NCBI RefSeq assembly: GCF_000687535.1
Contig: NZ_JHWC01000007.1
Span: 59,316-123,315 of the forward strand
From: Helicobacter rodentium ATCC 700285
Lineage (GTDB): Bacteria > Campylobacterota > Campylobacteria > Campylobacterales > Helicobacteraceae
Length of the DNA: 64,000 nucleotides
Direction of reading: 5' to 3'
Translations under genes and position numbers: made by a program
The notes under the pieces: generated by a model
Told to the model about the DNA's origin: nothing
The model's database searches: none
Seen by the model: only the letters and a program-made list of their open reading frames with translations
Shown: piece after piece, positions 16,609-35,613 of the stretch
Position numbering within the stretch: position 1 is the first letter of the stretch
How the letters are laid out: each line of letters opens with the position of its first letter

Positions 16609-18597
16609 TTACCAAGTGTATTTAATGCCGCCGCCAAAAATGCGTTCAAACTCGTAGGGGTAATATGCGCCACTCACAACAATTGCATTTTTATGGTCGG
16701 TAAGATTTTGCACAAAGCCATAAATTTCAAAGTCTTTGAACTTATAACTTGCGCTTAGATTGAGGCTTTGATAATTTGGAGCTTTCGTGCTAGCATTATC
16801 AAAGTCATTATAGTCATACGCGCGTGAGCCATATTTGTAAGAGATTCCAAGATTAAGTTGTGTAATGGGTGTGTAGTTGAGAGCCACACTGAAAGTGTGC
16901 TTAGAAACTCCCGGAATCGTGTTGCCTTTGTAACCCTCATTTCCTTGCATTGTCGCATCAACATAGGCATAGGCGAGGCTAGAATAGACTTGCGCATTAA
17001 AATGCGTGGTAAATTTCGCTTCTCCTCCGATTCTGCGCGTTTTGCCTAAACTTTGATTATCGTAAATTCCTGTAATTTTGTTTAGCCCATAATACGCTTC
17101 ATCACTACCTTGAATCCAAAAGAGATTCGCACTTAACTCGTGGATTCCAAAAAGGCTTTTTGTGCCGATTTGATAAGTATCAAAAGTAGCTGTATCAATG
17201 ATTTGATTTGGAATTGGGGCAAAAGTGATAGGGTCGTAACGCAAAAGCCAATCTATATTTGGAGTAACAAAACTGCGTGAATAGGAGGCAAAAATAGCGG
17301 TTTGTGGAGTGAGAGGATAATGGAATCCAAGCTCTCCACCCAAGAGATTTTCTGCGTTTGTATAGGTGTTTTCTTGTTTAGAAATTATCCTTTGTGTAGA
17401 GATTCCTCCATTGATTGTAGAATCCCCAAAATACTTTTCTCCATTGAGATAAAGCAACATTTCATCTACTTGAGCCTTTGTTAGATGATTTTGAACGCGT
17501 TGATTGGTTTTGAGTGTGCCACCGACTTCTGCAAGATAAGAATCGTTGCGAAAAGAGGAATTAAAATCCCCAAAGATTCCCTTGCCGTCATATTTGTTGT
17601 CAAAGTTAATATATTCACTTTCATTGCGCATACCGCCGAAATTCACATCAGTTATGATTCCAGAATCTCCAAAGTGCGTGAAGCCCAAACTATAATTTAA
17701 ATCCCAACGTCTTTGGTGCGTGAAAGTGTCTCCGCCCCAAGCACTTGGCAGCGGTGCTTGTGTGGGATTTTTATCAAATTGTTCTTTTGTTAAGGGGCTT
17801 GCGTATTTGATAGCGTATTTGGAATAATTGAGGTTTGATTTTAAAAGTGTAGAATTGTTAGGATAATAAAAGATTGTAATTCCACCATTTTTATTGTAAC
17901 TTCCATCTTTCTCCTCATTTCCTTGCGTGATAGCCCTTGAACCTTCATTGTGTTGATATTGTCCATACACTCCAATATTCAAAGTATCTCCAACATAACG
18001 CGAAAAAATTTGCGAATTAAACGCGTCATAACTTGCATATCCTACATTAAGTGTTCCACCTGCTTTGCGGTTTGTCGTAATTTTTAGGATTCCACTGACT
18101 GCGCCATTCCCGTATTTTGTTGTGCCTTTTCCGCGTATAATTTCTATTTTCTGAATAGAATCTATCGGGATATTACTTAAAGAAATGGGAGCAGAATCAA
18201 TATTGTTTAAACGGATTCCATCTACAAGAATGGCAAGGTTTTTATGTCCATTTTGTCCAAATCCACGCAAATCAATGTTTGCTGTGTAAGGATTGCCGTA
18301 ATTTGTTGTAATTTTGAGTAGAGAATGTTGATTTAAAAAGTCGTAGATATTTTGAGCATTGGATTGTTGAATTTCCTCTGCGCTAAACTCCTCTTTAAAA
18401 TCTGCATTTTCCACAAACTCCTCTGCGTGGGTAATAGAAAGTTTAAGACTTTGGGATTCTGTCTTTTTGGATTTTTCATTCAATGCAATGTTTTGGTTTT
18501 GCGCTAACAAAGCACTATTGAGTGCCAAAATTGCTGCGAGTGAAAAATATTTCTTTCTAAAACCTTTTGGATAAAGATTTTTGTGGTTGTATTTCAT
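16609..18597 (-). CDS. TonB-dependent outer-membrane receptor
   Basis: Outer-membrane receptor for active uptake of a scarce ligand such as a metal chelate or cofactor. The 662-residue protein has a signal peptide (about 1-32, SLAAILALNSALLAQ), a plug domain (IYDFLNQHSLLKITTNYGNPYTANIDLRGFGQNGHKNLAILVDGIRLNNIDSAPISLSNIPIDSIQKIEIIRGKGTTKYGNGAVSGILKITTN, about 83-175) and a long beta-barrel ending YTW, with an aromatic terminal residue as outer-membrane barrels have. Size fits siderophore, heme, or vitamin receptors; none can be chosen. The leader holds a hairpin at 18627-18668. Ribosome site AAGGAG. Confidence 0.9.
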   Translation of the reverse strand: MKYNHKNLYPKGFRKKYFSLAAILALNSALLAQNQNIALNEKSKKTESQSLKLSITHAEEFVENADFKEEFSAEEIQQSNAQNIYDFLNQHSLLKITTNYGNPYTANIDLRGFGQNGHKNLAILVDGIRLNNIDSAPISLSNIPIDSIQKIEIIRGKGTTKYGNGAVSGILKITTNRKAGGTLNVGYASYDAFNSQIFSRYVGDTLNIGVYGQYQHNEGSRAITQGNEEKDGSYNKNGGITIFYYPNNSTLLKSNLNYSKYAIKYASPLTKEQFDKNPTQAPLPSAWGGDTFTHQRRWDLNYSLGFTHFGDSGIITDVNFGGMRNESEYINFDNKYDGKGIFGDFNSSFRNDSYLAEVGGTLKTNQRVQNHLTKAQVDEMLLYLNGEKYFGDSTINGGISTQRIISKQENTYTNAENLLGGELGFHYPLTPQTAIFASYSRSFVTPNIDWLLRYDPITFAPIPNQIIDTATFDTYQIGTKSLFGIHELSANLFWIQGSDEAYYGLNKITGIYDNQSLGKTRRIGGEAKFTTHFNAQVYSSLAYAYVDATMQGNEGYKGNTIPGVSKHTFSVALNYTPITQLNLGISYKYGSRAYDYNDFDNASTKAPNYQSLNLSASYKFKDFEIYGFVQNLTDHKNAIVVSGAYYPYEFERIFGGGIKYTW

Positions 18598-18626
18598 TGG
18601 TTTAGAAACTCCTTAATAAAAATTTC

Positions 18627-18668
18627 GCTTAAATTTTTGACTTTTTAAACTTTGTGCAAAATTTAAGC
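18627..18668 (-). promoter_or_regulatory. Hairpin/inverted repeat in the leader of the TonB receptor
   Basis: Perfect 11-base arms GCTTAAATTTT and AAAATTTAAGC, 20 bases apart, lie just downstream of the likely minus-strand -10 (18676-18681). The transcript would begin almost at the first arm, so this is either a metal-regulator operator or an RNA hairpin controlling translation. Confidence 0.45.
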
Positions 18669-18675
18669 AACCACG

Positions 18676-18681
18676 ATTATA
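18676..18681 (-). promoter_or_regulatory. Likely -10 (TATAAT) of the TonB receptor
   Basis: Minus strand GGTATAATCGTGG; divergent from the tRNA promoter only 20-50 bases away on the plus strand. Confidence 0.5.
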
Positions 18682-18701
18682 CCTAAAATTTTAAAAAAGT
18701 A

Positions 18702-18730
18702 TTGACAATTAAAATAAAAAGTGGTAAAAT
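18702..18730 (+). promoter_or_regulatory. Promoter of the tRNA-tuf cluster (TTGACA-17-TAAAAT)
   Basis: TTGACA at 18702-18707 and TAAAAT at 18725-18730 are spaced by exactly 17 bases, a near-consensus sigma-70 promoter, unusually strong for this phylum. The first tRNA follows 46 bases later. Confidence 0.8.
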
Positions 18731-18776
18731 TCCGTCTCATTTTTATTTATGAAAATGTAGAAAGTTTTATAGAAAT

Positions 18777-18852
18777 GCTGGCGTAGCTCAGTTGGTAGAG
18801 CAGCTGCCTTGTAAGCAGCAGGCCGGGGGTTCGAGTCCCTTTGCCAGCTCCA
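18777..18852 (+). tRNA. tRNA-Thr (anticodon TGT)
   Basis: Full cloverleaf: acceptor GCTGGCG/TGCCAGC, D arm GCTC...GAGC, anticodon loop CTTGTAA, T arm GGGGGTTCGAGTCCCTT, encoded CCA. First of four tRNAs ahead of tuf. Confidence 0.97.
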
Positions 18853-18908
18853 TTAATTTATATAATTTTTTCAGTGTTTGACCAGTTTTTATTAATGTTT
18901 AAAATTGG

Positions 18909-18993
<85 letters not shown>

Positions 18994-19000
18994 TAGCCGT

Positions 19001-19077
19001 GCGGGAGTAGCTCAGTTGGCTAGAGCATCAGCCTTCCAAGCTGAGGGTCGCGGGTTCGAGCCCCGTTTCCCGCTCCA
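19001..19077 (+). tRNA. tRNA-Gly (anticodon TCC)
   Basis: Acceptor GCGGGAG/TTCCCGC, anticodon loop CTTCCAA, T arm CGGGTTCGAGCCCCG, encoded CCA; seven bases after tRNA-Tyr. Confidence 0.97.
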
Positions 19078-19157
19078 TACTGGGAGCTGATTCTACGATT
19101 TTTCTTTATTAATCAGCAAAACACTAATATTAAATTATAGGTTTATGGTATCTTTAT

Positions 19158-19232
19158 GCCCATATAGCTCAGTGGCAGAGCACTTCCTTGGTAAGGAAGA
19201 GGTCGGCGGTTCAATCCCGCTTATGGGCTCCA
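19158..19232 (+). tRNA. tRNA-Thr (anticodon GGT)
   Basis: Acceptor GCCCATA/TATGGGC, anticodon loop TTGGTAA, T loop TTCAATC, encoded CCA. With the TGT isoacceptor at 18777 it gives two threonine tRNAs in one cluster; this set before tuf is common in proteobacteria. Confidence 0.97.
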
Positions 19233-19303
19233 GTTTTTCAAGTATTGTGATAGAATTGTAGAAAATGTTACGATTCTTAATTTTAAAATTGGTAAAAATA
19301 GTG

Positions 19304-19309
19304 TAGAAT
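19304..19309 (+). promoter_or_regulatory. Possible tuf promoter -10 (TAGAAT)
   Basis: GTGTAGAATTG 35 bases ahead of the tuf ATG. It may give extra tuf transcripts independent of the tRNA promoter. Confidence 0.4.
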
Positions 19310-19343
19310 TGTCGCTATTTAACTTAAAATTTAGGAGAAGCTT

Positions 19344-20543
19344 ATGGCTAAGGAAAAATATGTTAAGTCTAAACCCCATGTAAATATTGGAACAATCGGG
19401 CATGTTGACCACGGCAAGACGACTTTAAGTGCTGCGATTTCTGCTGTTCTATCCACAAAAGGTCTAGCAGAATTGAAAGATTATGATAATATTGACAACG
19501 CTCCAGAAGAAAAAGAGCGTGGTATTACCATTGCAACTTCACACATTGAATACGAAACAGAAAAGAGACACTACGCGCACGTAGATTGCCCCGGACACGC
19601 GGACTATGTTAAAAATATGATTACAGGTGCTGCACAAATGGACGGAGCGATTCTAGTTGTTTCTGCCGCAGATGGTCCAATGCCACAAACAAGAGAGCAT
19701 ATTCTTTTGTCTCGCCAAGTTGGTGTTCCTTACATTGTAGTGTTTATGAACAAACAAGATATGGTAGATGATGAAGAGTTGTTAGAGCTTGTAGAAATGG
19801 AAATTAGAGAACTTTTATCAAGCTATGAATTTCCGGGTGATGATACACCAATTATAGCAGGTTCAGCACTCAAGGCATTAGAGGAAGCTAAATCAGGCAC
19901 TCTAGGTGAATGGAGTGAAAAAATTATGAAGCTTATGGATGCGGTAGATGAGTATATTCCAACTCCTGTGCGCGAAACAGATAAAACTTTCTTGATGCCT
20001 ATTGAAGATGTATTTTCCATTGCGGGTCGTGGAACCGTTGTTACAGGAAGAATTGAAAGAGGTATCGTAAAAGTTGGTGATGAAATTGAAATCGTAGGGA
20101 TTCGTCCAACACAAAAAACAACCGTAACAGGTGTTGAAATGTTTAGAAAAGAGCTTGACCAAGGTGAAGCTGGAGATAATGTTGGGGTTTTATTGAGAGG
20201 AACAAAAAAAGAGGAAGTAGAAAGAGGTATGGTTCTATGTAAGCCATCTTCCATTACTCCACATAAAAAATTTGAAGGCGAAATCTATGTTCTTTCAAAA
20301 GATGAAGGTGGAAGACATACACCATTCTTTAATGGTTATAGACCACAATTCTATGTTAGAACAACAGATATTACAGGTTCAATCACATTGCCAGAAGGTG
20401 TAGAAATGGTAATGCCGGGTGATAACATCAAAATCACAGTTGAGCTAATCAATCCAATCGCACTTGAAGACGGAACACGTTTTGCGATTCGTGAAGGTGG
20501 TAGAACTGTGGGTGCAGGTGTTGTTACAAAAATTATTGAATAG
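19344..20543 (+). CDS. tuf: Elongation factor Tu
   Basis: GTPase that brings aminoacyl-tRNA to the ribosome. The 399-residue protein has P-loop GHVDHGKTT, switch region [17 protein letters not shown] for guanine, and the C-terminal barrels ([23 protein letters not shown]). Preceded by AGGAGAAG. It follows four tRNA genes and is followed by rpmG, tRNA-Trp, secE and nusG. Confidence 0.99.
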   Translation: MAKEKYVKSKPHVNIGTIGHVDHGKTTLSAAISAVLSTKGLAELKDYDNIDNAPEEKERGITIATSHIEYETEKRHYAHVDCPGHADYVKNMITGAAQMDGAILVVSAADGPMPQTREHILLSRQVGVPYIVVFMNKQDMVDDEELLELVEMEIRELLSSYEFPGDDTPIIAGSALKALEEAKSGTLGEWSEKIMKLMDAVDEYIPTPVRETDKTFLMPIEDVFSIAGRGTVVTGRIERGIVKVGDEIEIVGIRPTQKTTVTGVEMFRKELDQGEAGDNVGVLLRGTKKEEVERGMVLCKPSSITPHKKFEGEIYVLSKDEGGRHTPFFNGYRPQFYVRTTDITGSITLPEGVEMVMPGDNIKITVELINPIALEDGTRFAIREGGRTVGAGVVTKIIE

Positions 20544-20551
20544 GCATTACA

Positions 20552-20722
20552 ATGGCTAAAGGTAATCGTGTAAAAATCGGACTCAAATGCTCTGAATGCG
20601 GTGATATTAATTATAGCACAATGAAAAATGCTAAAACCACGACAGAAAAACTGGAGCTTAAGAAGTTCTGTCCAAGACTAAACAAACACACAATTCACAA
20701 AGAAGTGAAACTAAAAAGCTAA
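20552..20722 (+). CDS. rpmG: 50S ribosomal protein L33
   Basis: A 56-residue protein starting [39 protein letters not shown]. The zinc ribbon keeps the first pair (CSEC) but the second is only CPRLN, so one Cys is missing; I recall the same in H. pylori L33. It begins eight bases after tuf and its last codons lie in a perfect palindrome. Confidence 0.95.
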   Translation: MAKGNRVKIGLKCSECGDINYSTMKNAKTTTEKLELKKFCPRLNKHTIHKEVKLKS

Positions 20723-20741
20723 GGGAAATTTCCCTTAGCTT
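20716..20741 (+). terminator. Perfect 26-bp palindrome overlapping the rpmG stop
   Basis: AAGCTAAGGGAAA and TTTCCCTTAGCTT are exact complements with no loop bases, followed by AAAACCC rather than a T run. It overlaps the rpmG stop codon (20720-20722). It may pause transcription or mark processing before tRNA-Trp; as a terminator it is atypical. Confidence 0.55.
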
Positions 20742-20761
20742 AAAACCCAATTGAAACATAT

Positions 20762-20837
20762 AGGTCAGTAGCTCCAATGGTAGAGCGTCGGTCTCCAAAA
20801 CCGAATGCTGGGGGTTCGAGTCCCTCCTGGCCTGCCA
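20762..20837 (+). tRNA. tRNA-Trp (anticodon CCA)
   Basis: Acceptor AGGTCAG/CTGGCCT, anticodon loop TCTCCAAAA, T loop TTCGAGTC, encoded CCA. It lies between rpmG and secE, a position typical of Campylobacterota and other proteobacteria. Confidence 0.97.
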
Positions 20838-20867
20838 TTTTTGGAATAAAGAGAGACAAACAAAGTT

Positions 20868-21047
20868 ATGAAAAAACTAATTACCTATTATAGATTATCC
20901 AAAGAAGAACTATCTAAAGTCATCTTTCCCACAAAAGAACAAGTAAGAAATGCTTTTATTTCTGTGATTGTTGTTGTAACGGTTATTGCTCTATTTTTGG
21001 CATTAGTTGATTTTATTCTTGGCAGTTTTGTTTCTAGTATTTTATAA
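20868..21047 (+). CDS. secE: Preprotein translocase subunit SecE
   Basis: A 59-residue single-span membrane protein, MKKLITYYRLSKEELSKVIFPTKEQVRNAFISVIVVVTVIALFLALVDFILGSF. It has the SecE signature helix (EELSKVIFPTKEQV) and one membrane helix (about 32-52); it clamps SecY in the translocon. The one-helix short form is normal outside enterics. It precedes nusG, as almost everywhere. Confidence 0.95.
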   Translation: MKKLITYYRLSKEELSKVIFPTKEQVRNAFISVIVVVTVIALFLALVDFILGSFVSSIL

Positions 21048-21064
21048 TTATTTAGGATTTGTTT

Positions 21065-21595
21065 ATGGCATTGTATTGGTATGCAATTCAGACATATTTT
21101 GGTAGCGAACAAGCTGTAAAACGTGGTATTGAGAATCTTGTAAGGGAACATCACTTAGAAGAGCGAATTACTGATATTGTCGTTCCGACAGAAGATATTA
21201 TTGAGGTTAAAAACAATAAGAAAAAGATCAGTGAGAGAAGTCTTTATCCGGGATATGTTTTTATTAAAGTTGATTTGGATACTGCATTATGGCATACTAT
21301 TCAATCTTTACCAAAAGTGAGTCGCTTTATTGGCGAGGCAAAAAAACCTACACCTTTAAGTGAAGCAGATATTAATCATATTATTGAAAAAGTGCAGAAT
21401 CGTGCAGCTCCTAAACCAAAAATTATTTTTGAAGCAGGAGAGGTTGTCCGAATCATTGAAGGTCCTTTTGCGAACTTTACAGGCACGGTAGAAGAATATG
21501 ATATGGAACATAGAAAATTAAAGTTGAATGTTTCAATCTTTGGTCGTAGCACACCTATTGAAATACTTTATTCACAAGTGGAAAAAATAGTTTAA
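21065..21595 (+). CDS. nusG: Transcription termination/antitermination protein NusG
   Basis: A 176-residue protein with the NGN domain (ALYWYAIQTYFGSEQAVKRGIENLVREHHLEERITDIVVPTEDIIEV...RSLYPGYVFIKVDLD) and a C-terminal KOW domain (EAGEVVRIIEGPFANFTGTVEEYDMEHRKLKLNVSIFGRSTPIEI). It binds RNA polymerase and couples it to Rho or the ribosome. Start taken at the ATG 21065; an upstream TTG would add two residues. Confidence 0.97.
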   Translation: MALYWYAIQTYFGSEQAVKRGIENLVREHHLEERITDIVVPTEDIIEVKNNKKKISERSLYPGYVFIKVDLDTALWHTIQSLPKVSRFIGEAKKPTPLSEADINHIIEKVQNRAAPKPKIIFEAGEVVRIIEGPFANFTGTVEEYDMEHRKLKLNVSIFGRSTPIEILYSQVEKIV

Positions 21596-21617
21596 CAACT
21601 AAAGACAAGGATAAGTT

Positions 21618-22043
21618 ATGGCAAAAAAAATTATTGGCGAACTTAAGCTTCAAATCCCTGCAGGAAAAGCAAATCCATCTCCGCCCGTAGGTCCAGCATT
21701 AGGACAACGTGGTGTCAATATTATGGAATTTTGTAAAGCATTTAATGAAAAAACAAAGGATATGGGAAACTTTAATATTCCGGTCATTATTACGGTTTAT
21801 CAAGATAAAAGTTTTACATTCATCACAAAAAAACCTCCTGTTACAGATTTGATTAAAAAAGCAGCAGGAATCCAAAAAGGTTCAGACAATCCTCTAAAAA
21901 ACAAAGTAGGAAAGCTTACAAAAGCACAAGTTTTAGATATTGTCAAAACAAAAATGGACGATTTAAATGCTAATACAGAGGAAGCAGCAATCAAGATTGT
22001 TGAGGGAAGTGCTCGCAGTATGGGCATTGAAGTTGTAGATTAA
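21618..22043 (+). CDS. rplK: 50S ribosomal protein L11
   Basis: A 141-residue protein with [37 protein letters not shown] (N-terminal, thiostrepton-region proline helix) and the rRNA-binding C-terminal domain. Part of the GTPase-associated centre. It follows nusG by 22 bases. Confidence 0.98.
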   Translation: MAKKIIGELKLQIPAGKANPSPPVGPALGQRGVNIMEFCKAFNEKTKDMGNFNIPVIITVYQDKSFTFITKKPPVTDLIKKAAGIQKGSDNPLKNKVGKLTKAQVLDIVKTKMDDLNANTEEAAIKIVEGSARSMGIEVVD

Positions 22044-22066
22044 AAAGACGCGTTGGAGTATAGAAT

Positions 22067-22771
22067 ATGGCAAAAAAATTAACAAAAAGAATGCAAAATC
22101 TCATTAACAAAGTAGATTGTAAAAAAATATACGATATTACAACCGCTTCTGCAACAATCAAATCTTTAGCGTCCGCTAAGTTTGATGAGACGGTTGAAGT
22201 TGCGTTGAGTTTAGGTGTAGATCCAAGACACGCTGATCAGATGATTCGTGGAGCAGTTGTACTACCGAATGGAACAGGTAAAAAAGTGCGTGTTGCAGTT
22301 TTTGCAAAAGGCGCGAAAGCAGATGAGGCAAAAGCGGCAGGTGCAGATGTTGTCGGAGATGAGGATTTAGCAGAGCAAATCAAAAATGGTGATTTAAATT
22401 TTGATATGGTGATTGCGACACCTGATATGATGGCACTTGTGGGTAAAGTCGGTAGAATCCTAGGTCCAAAAGGTTTAATGCCAAACCCTAAAACAGGCAC
22501 TGTTACAATGGATATTTCTAAGGCTGTGAGCAATGCAAAGAGTGGGCAAGTCAATTATCGTGTAGATAAAAAAGGTATTATTCACGCTCCTGTTGGCAAA
22601 GTAAGCTTTGAGGCTAAAAAGCTAGAGGAAAATATTATTGCACTTGTGAAAAATATCAACAAGCAAAAACCAGCAAGTGCGAAAGGCAAATACATCAAAA
22701 ACGCAACATTGTCCTTAACAATGAGTCCGTCTTTAACATTGGACGCTCAAGAATTAATGGATATGAAGTAA
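22067..22771 (+). CDS. rplA: 50S ribosomal protein L1
   Basis: A 234-residue protein of standard length with [33 protein letters not shown], the phosphate-clamp-like [20 protein letters not shown] and [22 protein letters not shown]. It forms the L1 stalk and in many bacteria represses its own rplKA transcript by binding it; no such site is identified here. Confidence 0.98.
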   Translation: MAKKLTKRMQNLINKVDCKKIYDITTASATIKSLASAKFDETVEVALSLGVDPRHADQMIRGAVVLPNGTGKKVRVAVFAKGAKADEAKAAGADVVGDEDLAEQIKNGDLNFDMVIATPDMMALVGKVGRILGPKGLMPNPKTGTVTMDISKAVSNAKSGQVNYRVDKKGIIHAPVGKVSFEAKKLEENIIALVKNINKQKPASAKGKYIKNATLSLTMSPSLTLDAQELMDMK

Positions 22772-22802
22772 TAATTTATTCTTGTTTTTATCTTAGGCTA
22801 AT

Positions 22803-22843
22803 GACTATAGGGGCGAAAGCTTAAAAATTACCCTATATAAGTC
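22803..22843 (+). promoter_or_regulatory. Probable ribosomal L10 leader hairpin
   Basis: GACTATAGGG (22803-22812) can pair with CCCTATA-TAA-GTC (22831-22843) with a three-base bulge, around GCGAAAGC. It lies between rplA and rplJ, where the L10(L12)4 complex binds its mRNA to repress translation in many bacteria. A proper structure model was not run. Confidence 0.55.
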
Positions 22844-22865
22844 TTTCGTCTGAAAGGAGGTTAAA

Positions 22866-23348
22866 ATGACAAAAGCAGAAAAGACTACTCTAATTGAGAA
22901 TCTCACTGCCGATTTTAAAGTTTCTAATGCGATTGCGGTTTGTGATTATAAAGGCTTAACAGTTAAGCAGTTGGAATCTTTAAGGGCAAATGCAAGAGAA
23001 CAAAATGTGAAAGTTCAAGTGATCAAAAATACACTTGCGTTGATTGCGCTAAAGAATTTTGGAGTGGAAGGATTAGAGTTAAAAGAGAATAACATTTTTG
23101 TTTGGGGAGAAGATCAGATTTCTTTGGCTAAAACAATTTGTAAATTCTCGGATTCTGTGGGTGGCAAACTTGTAGTAAAAGCAGGTTATTTTGAAGGCGA
23201 GATTGTGGATGCAAAGCATATTGAAGCTGTTTCAAAATTGCCTTCCAAAGAAGAGCTTATCGGTATGTTGTTGTCCGTTTGGACTGCTCCTGCTCGTTAC
23301 TTTGTTACAGGGTTGGATAATTTACGCAAAGAAAAAGAAGCGCAATAA
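22866..23348 (+). CDS. rplJ: 50S ribosomal protein L10
   Basis: A 160-residue protein, start [65 protein letters not shown], with a C-terminal helix region that docks L7/L12 dimers. Strong ribosome site AAAGGAGG directly follows the L10 leader hairpin. Confidence 0.98.
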   Translation: MTKAEKTTLIENLTADFKVSNAIAVCDYKGLTVKQLESLRANAREQNVKVQVIKNTLALIALKNFGVEGLELKENNIFVWGEDQISLAKTICKFSDSVGGKLVVKAGYFEGEIVDAKHIEAVSKLPSKEELIGMLLSVWTAPARYFVTGLDNLRKEKEAQ

Positions 23349-23365
23349 AAATTTAGGAGAAAATT

Positions 23366-32461
<9,096 letters not shown>

Positions 32462-32463
<2 letters not shown>

Positions 32464-32486
32464 TTAAGGTTATTTAAACCTTAATT
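32462..32486 (+). terminator. Hairpin just after rpoBC
   Basis: AATTAAGGTT, loop ATTTA, AACCTTAATT: ten perfect base pairs starting inside the stop codon. AT-rich, without a long T run, so possibly a partial terminator or mRNA 3'-end stabiliser before rpsL. Confidence 0.5.
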
Positions 32487-32561
32487 TAAGTGAGAATAAA
32501 GTGAGATTTGCATATAATCCGCTTCATTTTCTCTATTAAAATTTTTCAGGAAGGAATAAAA

Positions 32562-33421
<860 letters not shown>

Positions 33422-33424
33422 TAT

Positions 33425-33448
33425 AGCTTTAGGGATTTTCCCTAAGCT
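33425..33448 (+). terminator. Hairpin between rpsG and fusA
   Basis: AGCTTTAGGG and CCCTAAGCT can pair with one bulged T around ATTTT, then TCTCTAC. Likely a pause or processing hairpin inside the str operon rather than a full stop. Confidence 0.45.
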
Positions 33449-33488
33449 TCTCTACAAACCTTAAACACTTATCCCAAAGGATTCAAAA

Positions 33489-35570
33489 ATGGCAAGAAAA
33501 ACCCCATTAAATAAAATTAGAAATATTGGAATCGCAGCGCACATTGACGCAGGTAAAACAACAACTTCAGAAAGGATTTTGTTTTACACAGGCGTTAGCC
33601 ATAAGATTGGTGAAGTGCATGATGGTGCTGCGACAATGGACTGGATGGAGCAAGAAAAAGAACGTGGAATCACAATCACTTCCGCGGCGACAACTTGTTT
33701 TTGGAAAGATTATCAAATCAACTTGATTGACACCCCCGGACACGTGGATTTCACGATTGAGGTAGAACGTTCTATGCGTGTATTAGACGGAGCGGTTGCG
33801 GTGTTTTGTTCTGTGGGTGGCGTGCAACCACAAAGTGAAACCGTTTGGCGTCAAGCAAATAAATATGGTGTTCCTAGAATCGTATTTGTAAATAAAATGG
33901 ATAGAATTGGTGCAAATTTTTATAATGTGGAATCCCAAATTGCCACAAGATTAAAGGCAAAGCCCGTGCCGCTTGTGATTCCTATTGGTGCAGAGGATAA
34001 CTTTAAAGGGGTTGTGGATTTAATTACGATGAAAGCCATTGTTTGGAATGACGAATCAATGGGTGCGAAATACGATATTGAGGAGATTCCAGCGGATTTA
34101 GTAGAAAAAGCGGAAGAATATCGTGAGAAGTTGCTTGAAGCGGTTGCAGAGCAAGATGAAGCGACAATGGAAAAATACCTTGGTGGCGAGGAATTAAGTG
34201 TTGAAGAAATTAAAGTGGGAATCAAAAAGGGTTGTCTTGCAATGGAGATGATTCCAATGCTTTGTGGTTCAAGCTTTAAAAACAAAGGGGTGCAAACTCT
34301 GCTTGATGCGGTTGTAGAATACTTGCCTGCACCAACAGAAGTTGCGGATATTCGCGGGGTAGATCCAAAAGATGAGGAGAAAGAAGTTTATGTTAAATCT
34401 AGCGATGATGGTGAGTTTGCAGGTTTGGCTTTTAAAATTATGACAGACCCCTTTGTGGGACAATTAACTTTCGTGCGCGTTTATCGTGGAAGTTTGGAAT
34501 CTGGAAGCTATGTGCTTAACTCCACAAAAGGCAAAAAAGAACGTGTGGGACGATTGCTTAAAATGCACTCCAATAAGCGTGAGGATATTAAAGAAGTCTA
34601 TGCAGGTGAAATCTGCGCGTTTGTTGGCTTGAAAGAAACTTTGACAGGAGATACGCTTTGTTCAGAAAAAGAACCCGTGATTTTAGAGAGAATGGAGTTC
34701 CCAGACCCGGTTATTTCTATTGCGGTAGAGCCTAAAACTAAGGCAGACCAAGAGAAAATGGCTTTAGCTTTAGCAAAACTTGCAGAGGAAGATCCAAGCT
34801 TTAGAGTGCATACCGATGAGGAATCCGGACAAACGATTATTTCGGGAATGGGTGAATTGCACCTAGAAATTATTGTGGATAGACTAAAAAGAGAATTTAA
34901 AGTAGAAGCAGATGTGGGGCAACCACAAGTTGCATTCCGCGAAACAATCCGCCAAAGCGTGGAGCAAGAGTGCAAATACGCAAAACAATCTGGTGGGCGT
35001 GGGCAATATGGACATGTCTTTATCAAAGTGGAGCCACAAGAGCCGGGCAAAGGTTATGAGTTTGTCAATAACATTAGCGGTGGAGTGATTCCAAAAGAAT
35101 ATATCCCTGCGGTAGATAAGGGAATCCAAGAAGCAATGCAAAATGGTGTTTTAGCAGGTTATCCTGTGGTGGATTTCAAGGTTACTCTCTTTGATGGAAG
35201 TTATCACGATGTGGATTCCTCTGAAATGGCATTTAAGATTGCCGGTTCTATGGCGTTTAAAGATGCTTGTCGCAAAGCAGGTGCAGTGCTACTAGAACCG
35301 ATGATGAAAGTAGAAGTAGAAGTGCCTGAAGAATATATGGGTGATGTGATTGGAGATTTGAATCGCAGACGCGGACAAATTAATTCTATGGACGACAGAA
35401 TGGGCTTAAAGATTGTGAATGCTTTTGTTCCATTGGCTGAAATGTTTGGATATTCTACTGATTTGCGCTCCGCAACACAAGGACGCGGCACATATACAAT
35501 GGAATTTGATCATTATGGCGAAGTTCCAAGCAATATTTCTAAAGAAATTATGGAAAAAAGAAATAGCTAA
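33489..35570 (+). CDS. fusA: Elongation factor G
   Basis: Ribosomal translocase GTPase of 693 residues: P-loop [43 protein letters not shown], then domains II-V ([34 protein letters not shown] and [16 protein letters not shown]). Normal length. Last gene of the str-like operon. Confidence 0.98.
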   Translation: MARKTPLNKIRNIGIAAHIDAGKTTTSERILFYTGVSHKIGEVHDGAATMDWMEQEKERGITITSAATTCFWKDYQINLIDTPGHVDFTIEVERSMRVLDGAVAVFCSVGGVQPQSETVWRQANKYGVPRIVFVNKMDRIGANFYNVESQIATRLKAKPVPLVIPIGAEDNFKGVVDLITMKAIVWNDESMGAKYDIEEIPADLVEKAEEYREKLLEAVAEQDEATMEKYLGGEELSVEEIKVGIKKGCLAMEMIPMLCGSSFKNKGVQTLLDAVVEYLPAPTEVADIRGVDPKDEEKEVYVKSSDDGEFAGLAFKIMTDPFVGQLTFVRVYRGSLESGSYVLNSTKGKKERVGRLLKMHSNKREDIKEVYAGEICAFVGLKETLTGDTLCSEKEPVILERMEFPDPVISIAVEPKTKADQEKMALALAKLAEEDPSFRVHTDEESGQTIISGMGELHLEIIVDRLKREFKVEADVGQPQVAFRETIRQSVEQECKYAKQSGGRGQYGHVFIKVEPQEPGKGYEFVNNISGGVIPKEYIPAVDKGIQEAMQNGVLAGYPVVDFKVTLFDGSYHDVDSSEMAFKIAGSMAFKDACRKAGAVLLEPMMKVEVEVPEEYMGDVIGDLNRRRGQINSMDDRMGLKIVNAFVPLAEMFGYSTDLRSATQGRGTYTMEFDHYGEVPSNISKEIMEKRNS

Positions 35571-35613
35571 GTTAGAGATTCTCTTTTAGCTTGTGATTCT
35601 TTAAGGAGGCAAA

